A program made the position numbers and the translations under genes. From Fusibacter sp. 3D3 (lineage in GTDB: Bacteria; Bacillota; Clostridia; Peptostreptococcales; Acidaminobacteraceae), in NCBI RefSeq assembly GCF_001748365.1, contig NZ_BDHH01000020.1, forward strand, positions 22,402 through 86,401: a stretch of DNA of 64,000 nt. Reading direction: 5' to 3'. Numbering within the stretch: the first letter of the stretch is position 1; every line of letters starts with the position of its first letter. The notes beneath the pieces are model-generated. The model saw only the letters and a list, made by a program, of their open reading frames with translations. It ran no database searches and had not been told where the DNA came from. Below are positions 17,462-26,850 of this stretch, one piece after another.

Positions 17462-18592
17462 ATGGACAAAACAATGTTTAAAAGTGCATTTGAAAATGTA
17501 AGCGATTTTAGACAAGAGTGGAAAGTAAAACATAAGCTGATAGAAATAATCTTTACAACAGTGATTGCAACGATTGCAAATGCGAATACCTGGATAGAAG
17601 TAGAATCCTTTGTAGAGGCAAAAAAAGAATGGTTTAAAAAATATGTGGATTTAGAGAATGGCGTACCTTCTCATGATACGTATAAACGCGTATTTGAAAA
17701 TTTGGATAGTGATTCTTTTAATAGAGCCTTTATAAGCTGGACAAGCAAGCTATCGAATGAATCCGCTGGCAGAATAATCGCTGTAGATGGAAAAACATCA
17801 AGGGGATCACATACAGAAGATAGAAAGGCAATCCATCTGGTAAATGCGTGGGTAGAAGAAAATGATCTTTTGCTAGGACAATTGAAAACAGAAGAAAAGA
17901 GTAATGAAATTACAGCAATCCCCGAACTGTTGGATTTGCTATTTATAAAGGATAGCATAATCACAATAGACGCTATGGGTACACAAAAAAAGATAGTCGA
18001 AAAAATAATAGGAAAAGAAGCAGATTATGTACTCTCATTAAAAGGGAATCAAGGTAATTTTAATGAAGAAGTAAAAAGTTATTTTGAAGATGCAATTGAA
18101 TCCAATTTTAGAGATTACCCAGTAAGTAGAAAAACAACTCTAGAAAAAGGTCATGGAAGAATTGAAAAAAGAGAGTATTATCAGACAAACGATATAGAAT
18201 GGTATGTAGAAAAAGACAAATGGAAAAACTTATCAAGCATAGGTATGGTAAGGCGCACAGTGACCACAAAAGGAAAAGAAAGCGTAGAAGTGAGCTATTT
18301 CATATCCAGTTTAAAAACACCAGAAGAAGGACCATGTGAAGTGTTTGCAAAGGCCGTGAGATCACATTGGGGTGTAGAAAGTTGTCATTGGATACTTGAT
18401 GTTGTTTTTAGAGAAGATCATAGCCGAGTAAGAATGAATAACGGTGCTGCAAATCAATCCATGTTGAAGAAGATAGCCATGAATATTTTAAAACAAGAGA
18501 CCATCACGAAAAAGAAGACCAGTTTAAAGTTGAAGCGTTATAAAGCATCAATAGATGAGTCTTTTCTAACGAAAGTAGTATCTGAGCTGTAG
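17462..18592 (+). CDS. ISAs1-family transposase
   Basis: The 376-residue product has the length and motifs of ISAs1/H-repeat transposases: an N-terminal domain beginning with a FENVSDFRQEWKVKHKL segment, the first Asp in IIAVDGKTSRGS, the second in IITIDAMGTQ and the Glu in HWGVESCHWILDVVF with a downstream EDHSRVR segment. All three catalytic residues are present and the frame is complete, so the enzyme could be active. A GGAGG site lies seven bases before the ATG. Confidence 0.93.
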   Translation: MDKTMFKSAFENVSDFRQEWKVKHKLIEIIFTTVIATIANANTWIEVESFVEAKKEWFKKYVDLENGVPSHDTYKRVFENLDSDSFNRAFISWTSKLSNESAGRIIAVDGKTSRGSHTEDRKAIHLVNAWVEENDLLLGQLKTEEKSNEITAIPELLDLLFIKDSIITIDAMGTQKKIVEKIIGKEADYVLSLKGNQGNFNEEVKSYFEDAIESNFRDYPVSRKTTLEKGHGRIEKREYYQTNDIEWYVEKDKWKNLSSIGMVRRTVTTKGKESVEVSYFISSLKTPEEGPCEVFAKAVRSHWGVESCHWILDVVFREDHSRVRMNNGAANQSMLKKIAMNILKQETITKKKTSLKLKRYKASIDESFLTKVVSEL

Positions 18593-18722
18593 AAAAAAGG
18601 CTGAGTTATACCATTCGTAGGGTAAGTCGGCTGTAGTGATACAAACGGTTTATTAGTTGTGCCCTCAAAACTGTAAAAAGGATTGAGCTCTGCATTAAAA
18701 CATAAGTCATGCCACATAATCC

Positions 18723-18744
18723 AATAGCGCAATGCTATTTTTTT
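18723..18744 (+). terminator. Terminator within the IS
   Basis: AATAGC and GCTATT pair around five bases and are followed by a run of T residues. It would stop transposase transcripts before they reach the HPr gene. Confidence 0.6.
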
Positions 18745-18815
18745 AAGACTTTGAATAAAAGCCTTGATTATGGTAGATTTTCATGCGATAGCCGTGTATA
18801 ACTTTGGAATATGAC

Positions 18816-18844
18816 TTGATCAAAGCAGTGATTAGGTCTATACT
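18816..18844 (+). promoter_or_regulatory. Sigma-A type promoter of the HPr gene
   Basis: TTGATC at 18816-18821 and TATACT at 18839-18844 are separated by 17 bases, near-consensus housekeeping boxes. They lie just outside the right end of the IS and 42 bases before the HPr start codon. Confidence 0.65.
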
Positions 18845-18885
18845 ATAAAAAGCTTATGACGAAAAAGTATAGAAGGAGTTAAACA

Positions 18886-19140
18886 ATGGAAAAAAACCTG
18901 ATTCTTACAGCAGAAGCTGGATTTCATGCAAGACCAGCATCCATTTTTGCAAAGAAAGCAATGGAATACAGCGGTGATGTGACAATTACCTTTGAGGGCA
19001 AAGAAATAAACGGCAAATCTGTTATGAGTATCCTTACACTGGGTGCAGTTTGTGATTCAGCAATTACAATAAAAGTAGTTGGTGAAGAGGAAGCTCTGAT
19101 GATGGATCAACTGGTTGAGATCGTGGAAACCATGAAATAA
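18886..19140 (+). CDS. ptsH: HPr family phosphocarrier protein
   Basis: The 84-residue product is a complete HPr. The phosphorylated His14 lies in AGFHARPAS and the regulatory Ser45 in the conserved GKSVMSILTLGA segment, so it could serve both phosphotransfer from enzyme I and HPr kinase control. It is cytosolic. An AAGGAG site precedes the ATG. It has its own promoter and terminator and no PTS gene beside it, so it could be the general HPr or a specialised paralogue; the intact Ser site favours the general one. Confidence 0.9.
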   Translation: MEKNLILTAEAGFHARPASIFAKKAMEYSGDVTITFEGKEINGKSVMSILTLGAVCDSAITIKVVGEEEALMMDQLVEIVETMK

Positions 19141-19170
19141 CTCTTAAAATGCATAAAAATCAGTTAATAA

Positions 19171-19205
19171 AAGGCAGAGTCTGTTAAAGGGACTCTGTCT
19201 TTTTT
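19171..19205 (+). terminator. Rho-independent terminator
   Basis: AAGGCAGAGTC and GACTCTGTCTT pair over about ten bases with a nine-base loop, followed by a T run. It makes the HPr gene monocistronic. Confidence 0.85.
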
Positions 19206-19367
19206 GAGAATACAATAATTTATCGATCAATATGTTGGTGCTGGTAGTTTGTATTGGGTTGTATAAACAGTGTTGTGTAAAACACAAGTAATTGATATGA
19301 TGTTAGAGGAGCTTAGAGGAAATCAAATGGCTCATAAGACATATATATAAAGGATTTGAAATCTAAA

Positions 19368-22016
19368 ATGAAAAAATTAGTAGTGGGTATACTTGCACAT
19401 GTGGATGCAGGGAAGACAACTTTATCAGAGAGCATGCTTTTTTTAAGTGGTAAAATACGTCAAATGGGACGTGTTGATAATAAAGATGCGTATCTAGATA
19501 CTTATGAACTTGAAAAAGCTAGGGGCATCACAATCTTTTCCAAACAGGCTATTTTTAATATAGAAGATACAGAAATCACTTTGCTGGATACACCAGGACA
19601 TGTGGATTTTTCTGCTGAAATGGAGAGAACTTTGCAAGTGCTTGATTACGCTATTTTGGTGATCAGCGGGGCAGATGGTGTGCAAGGACACACAAAGACT
19701 TTGTGGAGATTGCTGGAAATCTATAAGATTCCAACGTTTATATTCGTCAATAAGATGGATCAAAAGGGAACCGATAAAAATGCACTTATCCATGAGATCA
19801 AGAGGACCTTGGGAGAGGGGTGTATAGAGTTCAGTGAAGTGAAGACAGAGTCGTTTTTTGAGGCACTTGCGCTATGTGAGGAGTCCTTAATGGAAGTGTA
19901 TCTTGAAAAAGGAACGGTAAGTGATAAACATATCTGTGAAGGGATTCAAAACCGAAGTCTATTTCCTGTTTTTTTGGGTTCGGCATTAAAACTTGAAGGT
20001 GTGGCATTTTTCATGAAGGGTATTAAAGCGTATGTAAAATTGCCTATTTACGCAGATCCGTTTGGCGCAAAAATCTATAAGATCTCAAGAGATGAACAAG
20101 GCAATCGGTTAACACATATGAAGATAACAGGCGGCACACTCAAGGTAAAAGATGCTATAAAAAGTGAGGATTGGGAAGAGAAGGTCAACCAGATTCGCAT
20201 TTATTCAGGACAAAAATACGAAGTGGTAACTGCGCTTAAAGCAGGTGCTATTTGTGCGGTCACAGGTCTTAGCCAGACTAAACCTGGAGCCGGTATTGGG
20301 ATAGAAGGCGCGTCAAGTGAGCCTATTTTGGAACCTGTTTTATCCTATAAAATGGTATTACCGGATGGTATAGACGCGCGCATGATGCTTCCAAACCTCA
20401 AAGTGCTTGAAGAAGAAGCGCCAGAACTTCATTTCGTATGGGAAGAAGAACTGAAAGAAATCAAAGTTCAAATCATGGGAGAAGTTCAACTGGAGATATT
20501 ACAATCGCTCATCATGGACCGGTTTAATGTGTGGGTGACTTTTGGAGAAGGTCGGATTGTCTATAAGGAAAAAATAGTCCATGTGGTTGAAGGTGTTGGT
20601 CACTTTGAACCCTTGAGACATTATGCAGAAGTCCATCTTTTGCTTGAACCCAGTGCAAAGGGGAGCGGGCTTCAATTCACATCGATTTGTAATGAAGAAA
20701 TTTTAGAAAAAAACTGGCAAAGGTTAGTATTATCACACCTTCGAGAGAAAGCACATAGAGGCGTTCTCACAGGCTCAATGATTACGGATATGAAGATTAC
20801 CTTGGTCTCTGGCCGTGCGCATAATAAGCATACTGAAGGTGGGGATTTTAGAGAGGCTACTTATCGTGCTGTAAGGCAGGGCCTAATGGAAGCTGAATCT
20901 ATTTTACTGGAACCCTACTATGCATTCCAATTAGAACTGCCTGAAAATCTAGTGGGCAGAGCCATGACCGATGTGGAGAACATGCACGGCACTTGTGAAA
21001 TTGCACAGACTGATGGTGAAATTGCCGTGATCAAAGGGCGAGCACCTGTTGCGACGATGCGCAATTATCAAAAGGAAGTGATTGCTTATGCCAAAGGACG
21101 CGGGCAATTATTCTTGACCTTAGAAGGATACGATACCTGTCATAATGCAGAAGCTATTATAGAGCAGATGGCTTATGAACCTGAAAGAGATTTTGAGAAT
21201 CCCACAGGGTCTGTTTTCTGTACACATGGGTCTGGATTTACGGTGCCTTGGGATGATGTTAAAAATTATATGCATGTGGCAGCGCATCTTAAACCTTCTA
21301 AACCTGAAATTAAAGAGGTCTTAGAAGTATTGACGTTGCCGAGTGAAACCGAATGGTTGAGTTTAGCAGAGATCAATCAGATTATCAACAGTACTTATAA
21401 TGCGAATCAAGGCAGAAAATCGGTTTGGAAAAAGCACACCAAGAGTCGCGAAACCTTTTATGAATCCACTGTGCGGCCAACGATCAGAAAGCCAAAAGAA
21501 ACCTCAGAAGAATATTTGCTCGTGGATGGGTACAATATTTTATTCGCATGGCCTGATTTAAAGGCACTCGCAAATGAAAATATGGATGCGGCTAGGTTGA
21601 AATTATTGGATATCTTGAGTAATTATCAAGGGATACGCAAGTGTCATATCATCGCCGTATTTGATGCTTACCGTGTTGAAGGGCGCCAAGAGTCCATCGA
21701 AGCTTATCATAACATCCATGTGGTTTTCACAGGAGAGGCGCAAACCGCAGATCATTATATTGAAAAATTCGCACATACCAATCAGCATAAATATCATATC
21801 ACTGTGGCCACTTCAGATGGACTTCAGCAAGTGATCATAAGAGGTGCTGGATGTGCCTTGTTATCGGCAAGGGAGCTCATGGCAGAAATAAAAATACAAA
21901 ATGAACGCTTACAGCAAGAATTTCTTGCTCCAAATGATAGAGAGCGTACGGCATTAGAAGACACACTATCATTGGAAGAAAAAGAAAAAATTAAGGCATT
22001 AATGGACACTATTTAA
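19368..22016 (+). CDS. Tet(M)-like translational GTPase fused to a YacP/Rae1-like NYN nuclease
   Basis: I chose the ATG at 19368 because it gives the conserved start (MKKLVVGILAHVDAGKT); an upstream TTG at 19356 is too close to its ribosome site. Residues 1-640 have the domain order of ribosome protection proteins and EF-G: G1 AHVDAGKT (10-17), RGITI, DTPGHVDF and NKMD. Where Tet(M) has its Ser-Pro-Val tip in domain IV, this protein has AHNKHTEGGDF, so tetracycline protection is unlikely. Residues 715-845 are a NYN domain like YacP/Rae1, a ribosome-associated endoribonuclease, with acidic residues in LVDGYNILF, VFDAYRV, TADHYIEKF and ATSDGLQQ. The fusion suggests a factor that enters the ribosomal A site and cuts mRNA or another RNA there. 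It appears to be monocistronic. Confidence 0.85.
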   Translation: MKKLVVGILAHVDAGKTTLSESMLFLSGKIRQMGRVDNKDAYLDTYELEKARGITIFSKQAIFNIEDTEITLLDTPGHVDFSAEMERTLQVLDYAILVISGADGVQGHTKTLWRLLEIYKIPTFIFVNKMDQKGTDKNALIHEIKRTLGEGCIEFSEVKTESFFEALALCEESLMEVYLEKGTVSDKHICEGIQNRSLFPVFLGSALKLEGVAFFMKGIKAYVKLPIYADPFGAKIYKISRDEQGNRLTHMKITGGTLKVKDAIKSEDWEEKVNQIRIYSGQKYEVVTALKAGAICAVTGLSQTKPGAGIGIEGASSEPILEPVLSYKMVLPDGIDARMMLPNLKVLEEEAPELHFVWEEELKEIKVQIMGEVQLEILQSLIMDRFNVWVTFGEGRIVYKEKIVHVVEGVGHFEPLRHYAEVHLLLEPSAKGSGLQFTSICNEEILEKNWQRLVLSHLREKAHRGVLTGSMITDMKITLVSGRAHNKHTEGGDFREATYRAVRQGLMEAESILLEPYYAFQLELPENLVGRAMTDVENMHGTCEIAQTDGEIAVIKGRAPVATMRNYQKEVIAYAKGRGQLFLTLEGYDTCHNAEAIIEQMAYEPERDFENPTGSVFCTHGSGFTVPWDDVKNYMHVAAHLKPSKPEIKEVLEVLTLPSETEWLSLAEINQIINSTYNANQGRKSVWKKHTKSRETFYESTVRPTIRKPKETSEEYLLVDGYNILFAWPDLKALANENMDAARLKLLDILSNYQGIRKCHIIAVFDAYRVEGRQESIEAYHNIHVVFTGEAQTADHYIEKFAHTNQHKYHITVATSDGLQQVIIRGAGCALLSARELMAEIKIQNERLQQEFLAPNDRERTALEDTLSLEEKEKIKALMDTI

Positions 22017-22031
22017 AGGCATAATCGAGCA

Positions 22032-23396
22032 TTAGAAGCTGGATATAATAAGCGTCTCAAATCGATTAAATTCGGCGTCTATATCCACAGCAATGGATTT
22101 TTGGCGTAAAACACGCATCTGTTCTTTTAATTCTAACAAAAAATGATTGATGCTAATCACTTGTATTTCGTGTGATTTGAGCGATAAATTGAGACCGTTT
22201 TTATAACGGGCAAGTTTTGTGAGTGAAAGGTTAATCGCTTTGATCTTGGTGATGCTTAGCGCGTCTATATCATTAAGGAGGCTTCTTATATTCTCTTTTT
22301 CTGCTTCAATGTAAAATAGAAGATTAATGTGGGACGTTGATTTCTCGAACATAAGGTCTTCAGATTCCAGTTTAATTTGACTAGGATGTGCAATGGGCTT
22401 ATCTTCCGTAGCGAGAATAGAACCGCTTAATGTTTGTATTGTACTGCCAATCTGTTTTTTGATGTAAAGCACGCTGAAGAGGGTTATTAGGAAAATGGTG
22501 ACAATACTGGCTACTAGATTGATGATGAGGTTTGTCGTAGCCTTTGTAAACTTGTATGGATCAATGACGCCGATGACTTTCCAGCCTGTAATAGGATTTG
22601 TGGCATATGAGATGTAATAATGGCTGGATTTATTTTCAAAATATAGCGAAGCGGATTCATTTTGGTAAATTTGATGAATGAGGTCGTCTGTGAAAAGTGT
22701 TTTGGAGATCACGTTATCCGCGCTATCAATGGTAAAAAAATGTTGATCATCCATTTTTAATACGATAAAAACAGAACCCTCATTGTATTTTTTTAAAGCG
22801 TTAATTTTCTCAGATAAGTCATCAAGATAAATATCGATTGCTAAAACACCTTTAAATTTTTGTGCTTTGTCTATAACCGTTTTGGAACCTGTGATCACAT
22901 GTTTATTTGTGGTCGTATCGATATAAGGTTTAGTCCAAACAAAGGCAGGATTTGAATTAATCGCATTGATATACCATGGTCTTTGCTCTGCTTCCCACGA
23001 CGTGTTTGAAAGTTCTTCTGACGTGTCAGGCCATGAAATCAGTTTTTGAGTACCAAAAATTTTTTTTTCAGGTGTAAAATAAGCAAATGCAGTGGCATCA
23101 TATACTTGGTAAAAATTTTTTAAGAGTTCAAGTGTGGATTCGTAATATTTTTCGGGATCATCTGATACATATTGAATCAATTCGTTTTTTGACAGCATTT
23201 CAGCAGCACTTTCAAGATTAGAAAAGAAATCTGAAATGGAAAGATTGTATTGCTCAACAGAGTGATCAAATGAAGCTGTATAATCATTCTGTAAGAGCGT
23301 TTGATAAGTGTGCTCATAAATGTTTAAAATAAGAAAAACAATAATAAGGATCGTTAAAAGGATTTTTAGGACCTTGTTATTCAATCGTTTGATCAC
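22032..23396 (-). CDS. Cache-domain sensor, probably truncated histidine kinase
   Basis: The 454-residue product has a membrane segment at residues 10-26, a large extracytoplasmic double-Cache domain (about 35-270, with AEQRPWYINAI and a GVLAIDIYLDDL strand), and a second membrane segment near 283-305. The cytosolic part is helical and reads like a dimerisation/phospho-acceptor region followed by the link to an ATPase domain (LLELKEQMRVLRQKSIAVDI), but the ATPase domain is absent and the frame ends only 16 bases from the end of the convergent GTPase gene. No clear phospho-acceptor His box is visible. It may be a broken kinase or a stand-alone sensor for the adjacent kinase, from which it is transcribed divergently. 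Confidence 0.6.
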   Translation of the reverse strand: MIKRLNNKVLKILLTILIIVFLILNIYEHTYQTLLQNDYTASFDHSVEQYNLSISDFFSNLESAAEMLSKNELIQYVSDDPEKYYESTLELLKNFYQVYDATAFAYFTPEKKIFGTQKLISWPDTSEELSNTSWEAEQRPWYINAINSNPAFVWTKPYIDTTTNKHVITGSKTVIDKAQKFKGVLAIDIYLDDLSEKINALKKYNEGSVFIVLKMDDQHFFTIDSADNVISKTLFTDDLIHQIYQNESASLYFENKSSHYYISYATNPITGWKVIGVIDPYKFTKATTNLIINLVASIVTIFLITLFSVLYIKKQIGSTIQTLSGSILATEDKPIAHPSQIKLESEDLMFEKSTSHINLLFYIEAEKENIRSLLNDIDALSITKIKAINLSLTKLARYKNGLNLSLKSHEIQVISINHFLLELKEQMRVLRQKSIAVDIDAEFNRFETLIISSF

Positions 23397-23563
23397 ACAG
23401 ACACCTCCATAAAATGACGCACAATTATTATAACATATGGGTGAGAGATGCGTTAAATAAATCTGATTCAGTATATCTCAATAGACTAGGGGTGTGACAA
23501 TGTGTCATAATTTGATATAATTCATTTATGTAACAAACAAAAGAGAAAGCTGCGGTAATTTAT

Positions 23564-25279
23564 ATGAAATTAAAGCTTCAAAGGAAAATCGTATTGCCTA
23601 TTTTAGTGTTGATGATAGTGCCGACAATCCTGTTAAGTGTTTTGTTCTTTGTGAGCATGCAAAGATTATCTTATGAGAATCATGTGGAAAAAATAGAGCA
23701 TGCCTTTAACTTGATTGAAGAAAGAACGCGTCAGATCGAATCTGATTTTTATACAAAACAGAGGCTTATAAGCGAGTTGACTGTGCTGGATCCGTTAGAG
23801 GTTTATGCCTACGAAGGTGATAAACTTCTATATTCTAATCAGGCAAACGTCAACTTAAGTATAGATGAAATGAAAAGTAGATACAAAGCGCCTCAAAGAT
23901 ACGAGATCAGAAATAGAACTTATGAAAATTTAAACACGGGGGTCTATATCGTAATAGATAAACGCGCCATATGCTTTGATGTTCTAGAACTTTATAAACC
24001 CTATCTCATCTTAATTATTATTTCGATTCTAATTACATTAAAAGTCATTTTGCTTGCGTCTGACAGTCTTTCTAAACCCGTATCCATATTACTTGAAGGT
24101 TATAATGATATCATAGCGGGTAACTTTAAAAATGATATAGAGATCAAACGCGAAGACGAACTGGGGCTCTTGGGTCAAGCTTTCAATGAAATGAAGGCAC
24201 AAATTGCAATAGGGAGTAATCGGTTTTTACAGATGAAAAAGTTCAACGAAGATATACTGCAGAGTATTTCAACGGGTATAATAACGACAAATGAAGTCGG
24301 TGAAATTAGGAACTGTAATGATTTTGCAATGCAGATGATTGAACGGGTCATGTGCCTCGATAAGGAAAAGCCTAAGATCATTAGAACATTGATGATGCAG
24401 ATCAATGAAACCATAGAGCGTATGGATTCTATCAATAGAGTCGCTTATTTCAATGAATATAACACGAAGGCAGCCATTTATCTCGATATAACCACAGCGT
24501 TGATGAAGCGCTCTTCTGGAGAATTTGTTGGTGTGATTTGCAGTTTTAACGACATTACCAGCAGAAAAAAAATAGAAGAAAATGTGGAGCGCATAGATCG
24601 ACTAGCTTCGCTTGGACAGTTGTCGGCGGCTTTGGTTCATGAAATAAGAAATCCACTTTCGGGCATAAAAATGGGGGCTCAAATCCTCAACAAGCGCTTA
24701 AGCGAGCACCTTGAAACCTCAGAACAAGATATATTTGAAGCGATGATTAAAGAGACGGATCGGTTAGATTTGCTCATGACGGACCTTTTGAATTTTTCAA
24801 AGCCTAAAATCCCAAAAGCTCAAATTGTAGATGTATTTGAAGTGATCGACAGAGCACTTCTTTTTTCAGAAAAAAGAATCAGAGAAAAAATGGCTTTAAT
24901 CCACATGAAGGATCAAATGAGAGGCATACAAGTGCTCTTTGACAAGGGACAGCTTATTCAGGTTTTTTTAAACATCATAGCAAATGCACTGGATGCCATT
25001 GAACTAAAAGGGAAGCTTGAGATCGCGGTAGAGTATTTCGACAAAGAGGACGGGCAAGGGGTGTTGGTTTTATTTGAAGACAATGGCTCTGGCATCAAGA
25101 AGGAAAATATGAATACCATTTTTGATCCTTTTTTTACGACGAGAGAGACCGGAACAGGATTAGGCCTTTCAGTGGTTCATAAGTTGATTATTTCAAACAA
25201 GGGCAACATTGAGATTGATAGCATAGAAGCTGTAGGCACTGTCGTTAAAATTTATTTACCCATGTATAGGAGCGCATAA
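23564..25279 (+). CDS. NtrB-type sensor histidine kinase
   Basis: The 571-residue product has membrane segments at residues 11-31 and about 148-168 around a small extracytoplasmic domain, then HAMP (170-222), PAS (about 230-340), the phospho-acceptor box with His359 in ALVHEIRNPLSGI and an ATPase domain with NIIANALDAI, DNGSGI and GTGLGLSVV. All kinase motifs are intact. The stop codon overlaps the start of the sigma-54 activator gene, so the pair is translationally coupled. The context (sigma-54 promoter, glutaminase and symporter downstream) points to sensing of an external amino acid such as glutamine or glutamate. Confidence 0.92.
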   Translation: MKLKLQRKIVLPILVLMIVPTILLSVLFFVSMQRLSYENHVEKIEHAFNLIEERTRQIESDFYTKQRLISELTVLDPLEVYAYEGDKLLYSNQANVNLSIDEMKSRYKAPQRYEIRNRTYENLNTGVYIVIDKRAICFDVLELYKPYLILIIISILITLKVILLASDSLSKPVSILLEGYNDIIAGNFKNDIEIKREDELGLLGQAFNEMKAQIAIGSNRFLQMKKFNEDILQSISTGIITTNEVGEIRNCNDFAMQMIERVMCLDKEKPKIIRTLMMQINETIERMDSINRVAYFNEYNTKAAIYLDITTALMKRSSGEFVGVICSFNDITSRKKIEENVERIDRLASLGQLSAALVHEIRNPLSGIKMGAQILNKRLSEHLETSEQDIFEAMIKETDRLDLLMTDLLNFSKPKIPKAQIVDVFEVIDRALLFSEKRIREKMALIHMKDQMRGIQVLFDKGQLIQVFLNIIANALDAIELKGKLEIAVEYFDKEDGQGVLVLFEDNGSGIKKENMNTIFDPFFTTRETGTGLGLSVVHKLIISNKGNIEIDSIEAVGTVVKIYLPMYRSA

Positions 25280-26673
25280 TGCATACAAAAATTCTGATAA
25301 TTGATGATGAAGAAATCATGAGATTAACGCTCGGAGAAGGCCTTAGCGACCTCGGATATGACACGGAAACGGCGGCTGATGGCAGTGACGCCATCGTCAA
25401 ATTAAAACAATTTGAACCAGATGTCATTTTACTCGATATGAAGTTAAAGTCCGAAAGTGGTTTAGAAGTTGCTAAAAAAATCAAGCAGACTGATGAGTAT
25501 GTGGAAATCATCATCATGACGGCCTATGCAGATATTAATACCGCTATTGAAGCTATAAAACTGGGCGCTACAGATTATATCAAAAAACCATTGGATCTTG
25601 ATGAAATTCAAGTGAATATTTCAAGGGCAATCGCAAGTCAAAGTATGAAGAAAAAGTTGAAGCTTTATGAAGAAAAAGAGATGAAAGCGGAAGATACATT
25701 CATCAGTAAAGACCCCATCATGGAAGATATCAAAAAAAGAATGACTATTCTAGCTGAAAATGACTCTGTAACTGCATTAATTGGTGGTGAAACAGGAACG
25801 GGTAAAGAGGTTGTGGCCAATTATATACACAAAAATGGTGCTCGGAAAGATTTTTTAATGCTCAGTGTTAACTGTGCAGCAATCCCTAAGCAACTTTTGG
25901 AAAGTGAACTCTTCGGATTCGAAAAGAATGCTTTTAGCGGTGCAAATTCAAGGAAGAAAGGTCTTTTGGAAATGGCACAAGGGGGGACTTTATTTTTAGA
26001 TGAACTTGGGGAAATGCCACTGGATATTCAATCAAAAATGCTTAGATTTTTGGAGACGAGAAAGTTTAATCGCATTGGAGGTCTTGAAGAAATTGAGGTG
26101 GATATTAGAATTATAGCAGCCACAAATAAAAATTTGGAAGAAGCCATTGCGAAAAAAGAGTTCAGAGCAGATTTGTATTATAGATTAAATGTGGTGCCCA
26201 TTCATTTGCCACCCCTTCGAGAAAGAAAGGTTGATCTCCTTGAACTTTCAAAGTATTTTTTAGAGATTTACAACATCAAATTCAAAAAAAATTTCAAGGG
26301 TTTTACCAGTAATGCCTTTGAACGCATGCTTTCTTATCAATGGCCTGGCAATATCAGAGAACTTAAAAATATCATAGAACGGATCGTGATTCTCAATGAT
26401 TTAGATTATATTGATGTCAAGCTTCTTCCCAATGAAGTCCAAAATCAAAGTTCGAAAGAGAGTGGCTCGGCAATCCTCAAAGCGGAAAATGTGTTTATAG
26501 AAGAGGGCTTTTCTCTAGAAGAGCAAGTGGCAGACCTTGAAAAATACTATATTTCAAAGGCGTTAGAACTGTCTAAGGACAATTTTAGTGCCACTTCCAA
26601 ACTCTTAGGCATTTCGAGGCATGCGCTCAACAGAAGAATGAAAAAGTACTATGAAGATAGGGCACTATCGTAA
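25279..26673 (+). CDS. NtrC-family sigma-54 response regulator
   Basis: The 464-residue product has a receiver domain (phospho-acceptor Asp53 in VILLDMKLKS), an AAA+ domain (Walker A GGETGTGKEV near residue 170, Walker B TLFLDELGE near 238) and a C-terminal Fis-type helix-turn-helix (SATSKLLGISRHALNRRMKK). The loop that contacts sigma-54, usually GAFTGA, reads NAFSGA here; the essential Phe is kept and Thr-to-Ser is mild, but the first Gly is changed. It is coupled to the kinase at 23564. A sigma-54 promoter 120 bases downstream of its stop drives the glutaminase gene, the most likely target. Confidence 0.93.
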   Translation: MHTKILIIDDEEIMRLTLGEGLSDLGYDTETAADGSDAIVKLKQFEPDVILLDMKLKSESGLEVAKKIKQTDEYVEIIIMTAYADINTAIEAIKLGATDYIKKPLDLDEIQVNISRAIASQSMKKKLKLYEEKEMKAEDTFISKDPIMEDIKKRMTILAENDSVTALIGGETGTGKEVVANYIHKNGARKDFLMLSVNCAAIPKQLLESELFGFEKNAFSGANSRKKGLLEMAQGGTLFLDELGEMPLDIQSKMLRFLETRKFNRIGGLEEIEVDIRIIAATNKNLEEAIAKKEFRADLYYRLNVVPIHLPPLRERKVDLLELSKYFLEIYNIKFKKNFKGFTSNAFERMLSYQWPGNIRELKNIIERIVILNDLDYIDVKLLPNEVQNQSSKESGSAILKAENVFIEEGFSLEEQVADLEKYYISKALELSKDNFSATSKLLGISRHALNRRMKKYYEDRALS

Positions 26674-26717
26674 AAGTGCTCGAAATCGAACGTTTTGTTT
26701 GATTTCGAGCACTTTTT
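26672..26717 (+). terminator. Strong rho-independent terminator
   Basis: The 13-base arms AGTGCTCGAAATC and GATTTCGAGCACT pair perfectly and are followed by TTTTT. It separates the two-component operon from the sigma-54-dependent operon. Confidence 0.9.
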
Positions 26718-26794
26718 GTGTGCGATATTTTACATATGAGTCACAGTTGTTACCAAAAAGTTATCCAATACCTCCATTTCAGTATAATCACATC

Positions 26795-26811
26795 TTGGCA
26801 TACATCTTGCA
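26795..26811 (+). promoter_or_regulatory. Sigma-54 (-24/-12) promoter
   Basis: TTGGCATACATCTTGCA fits the sigma-54 pattern TGGCAN6TTGCW, with GG and GC at the required distance. It lies 40 bases before the glutaminase start and directly follows a gene for a sigma-54 activator. The 70 bases upstream, down to the terminator, are where activator sites would be. Confidence 0.85.
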
Positions 26812-26850
26812 AAATATAGTGAGGTGTTAGAAATTGAACAGGAGGTAATA

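Larger units (their letters stand above)
17312..18796. mobile_element. ISAs1-family insertion sequence
   Basis: A 1485-bp element is bounded by perfect 19-bp inverted repeats, 17312-17330 (CACGGCTATCGCATGAAAA) and 18778-18796. It contains one transposase gene, 130 bases of leader and 185 bases of 3' non-coding DNA. No direct target duplication is visible on either side, so it is an old insertion, or one end was altered. It separates the esterase gene from HPr. Confidence 0.85.

Noticed and set aside
17302..18806. Target-site duplication around the ISAs1-family element
   Set aside because: The ten bases on the left (tgtgatcagc) and right (tataactttg) of the inverted repeats do not match; a shared tgatca motif on the two sides is not at equivalent positions.
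19368..22016. Tetracycline resistance determinant
   Set aside because: The GTPase half resembles Tet(M), but the domain IV tip residues needed to displace tetracycline are absent and a nuclease domain is fused at the end.
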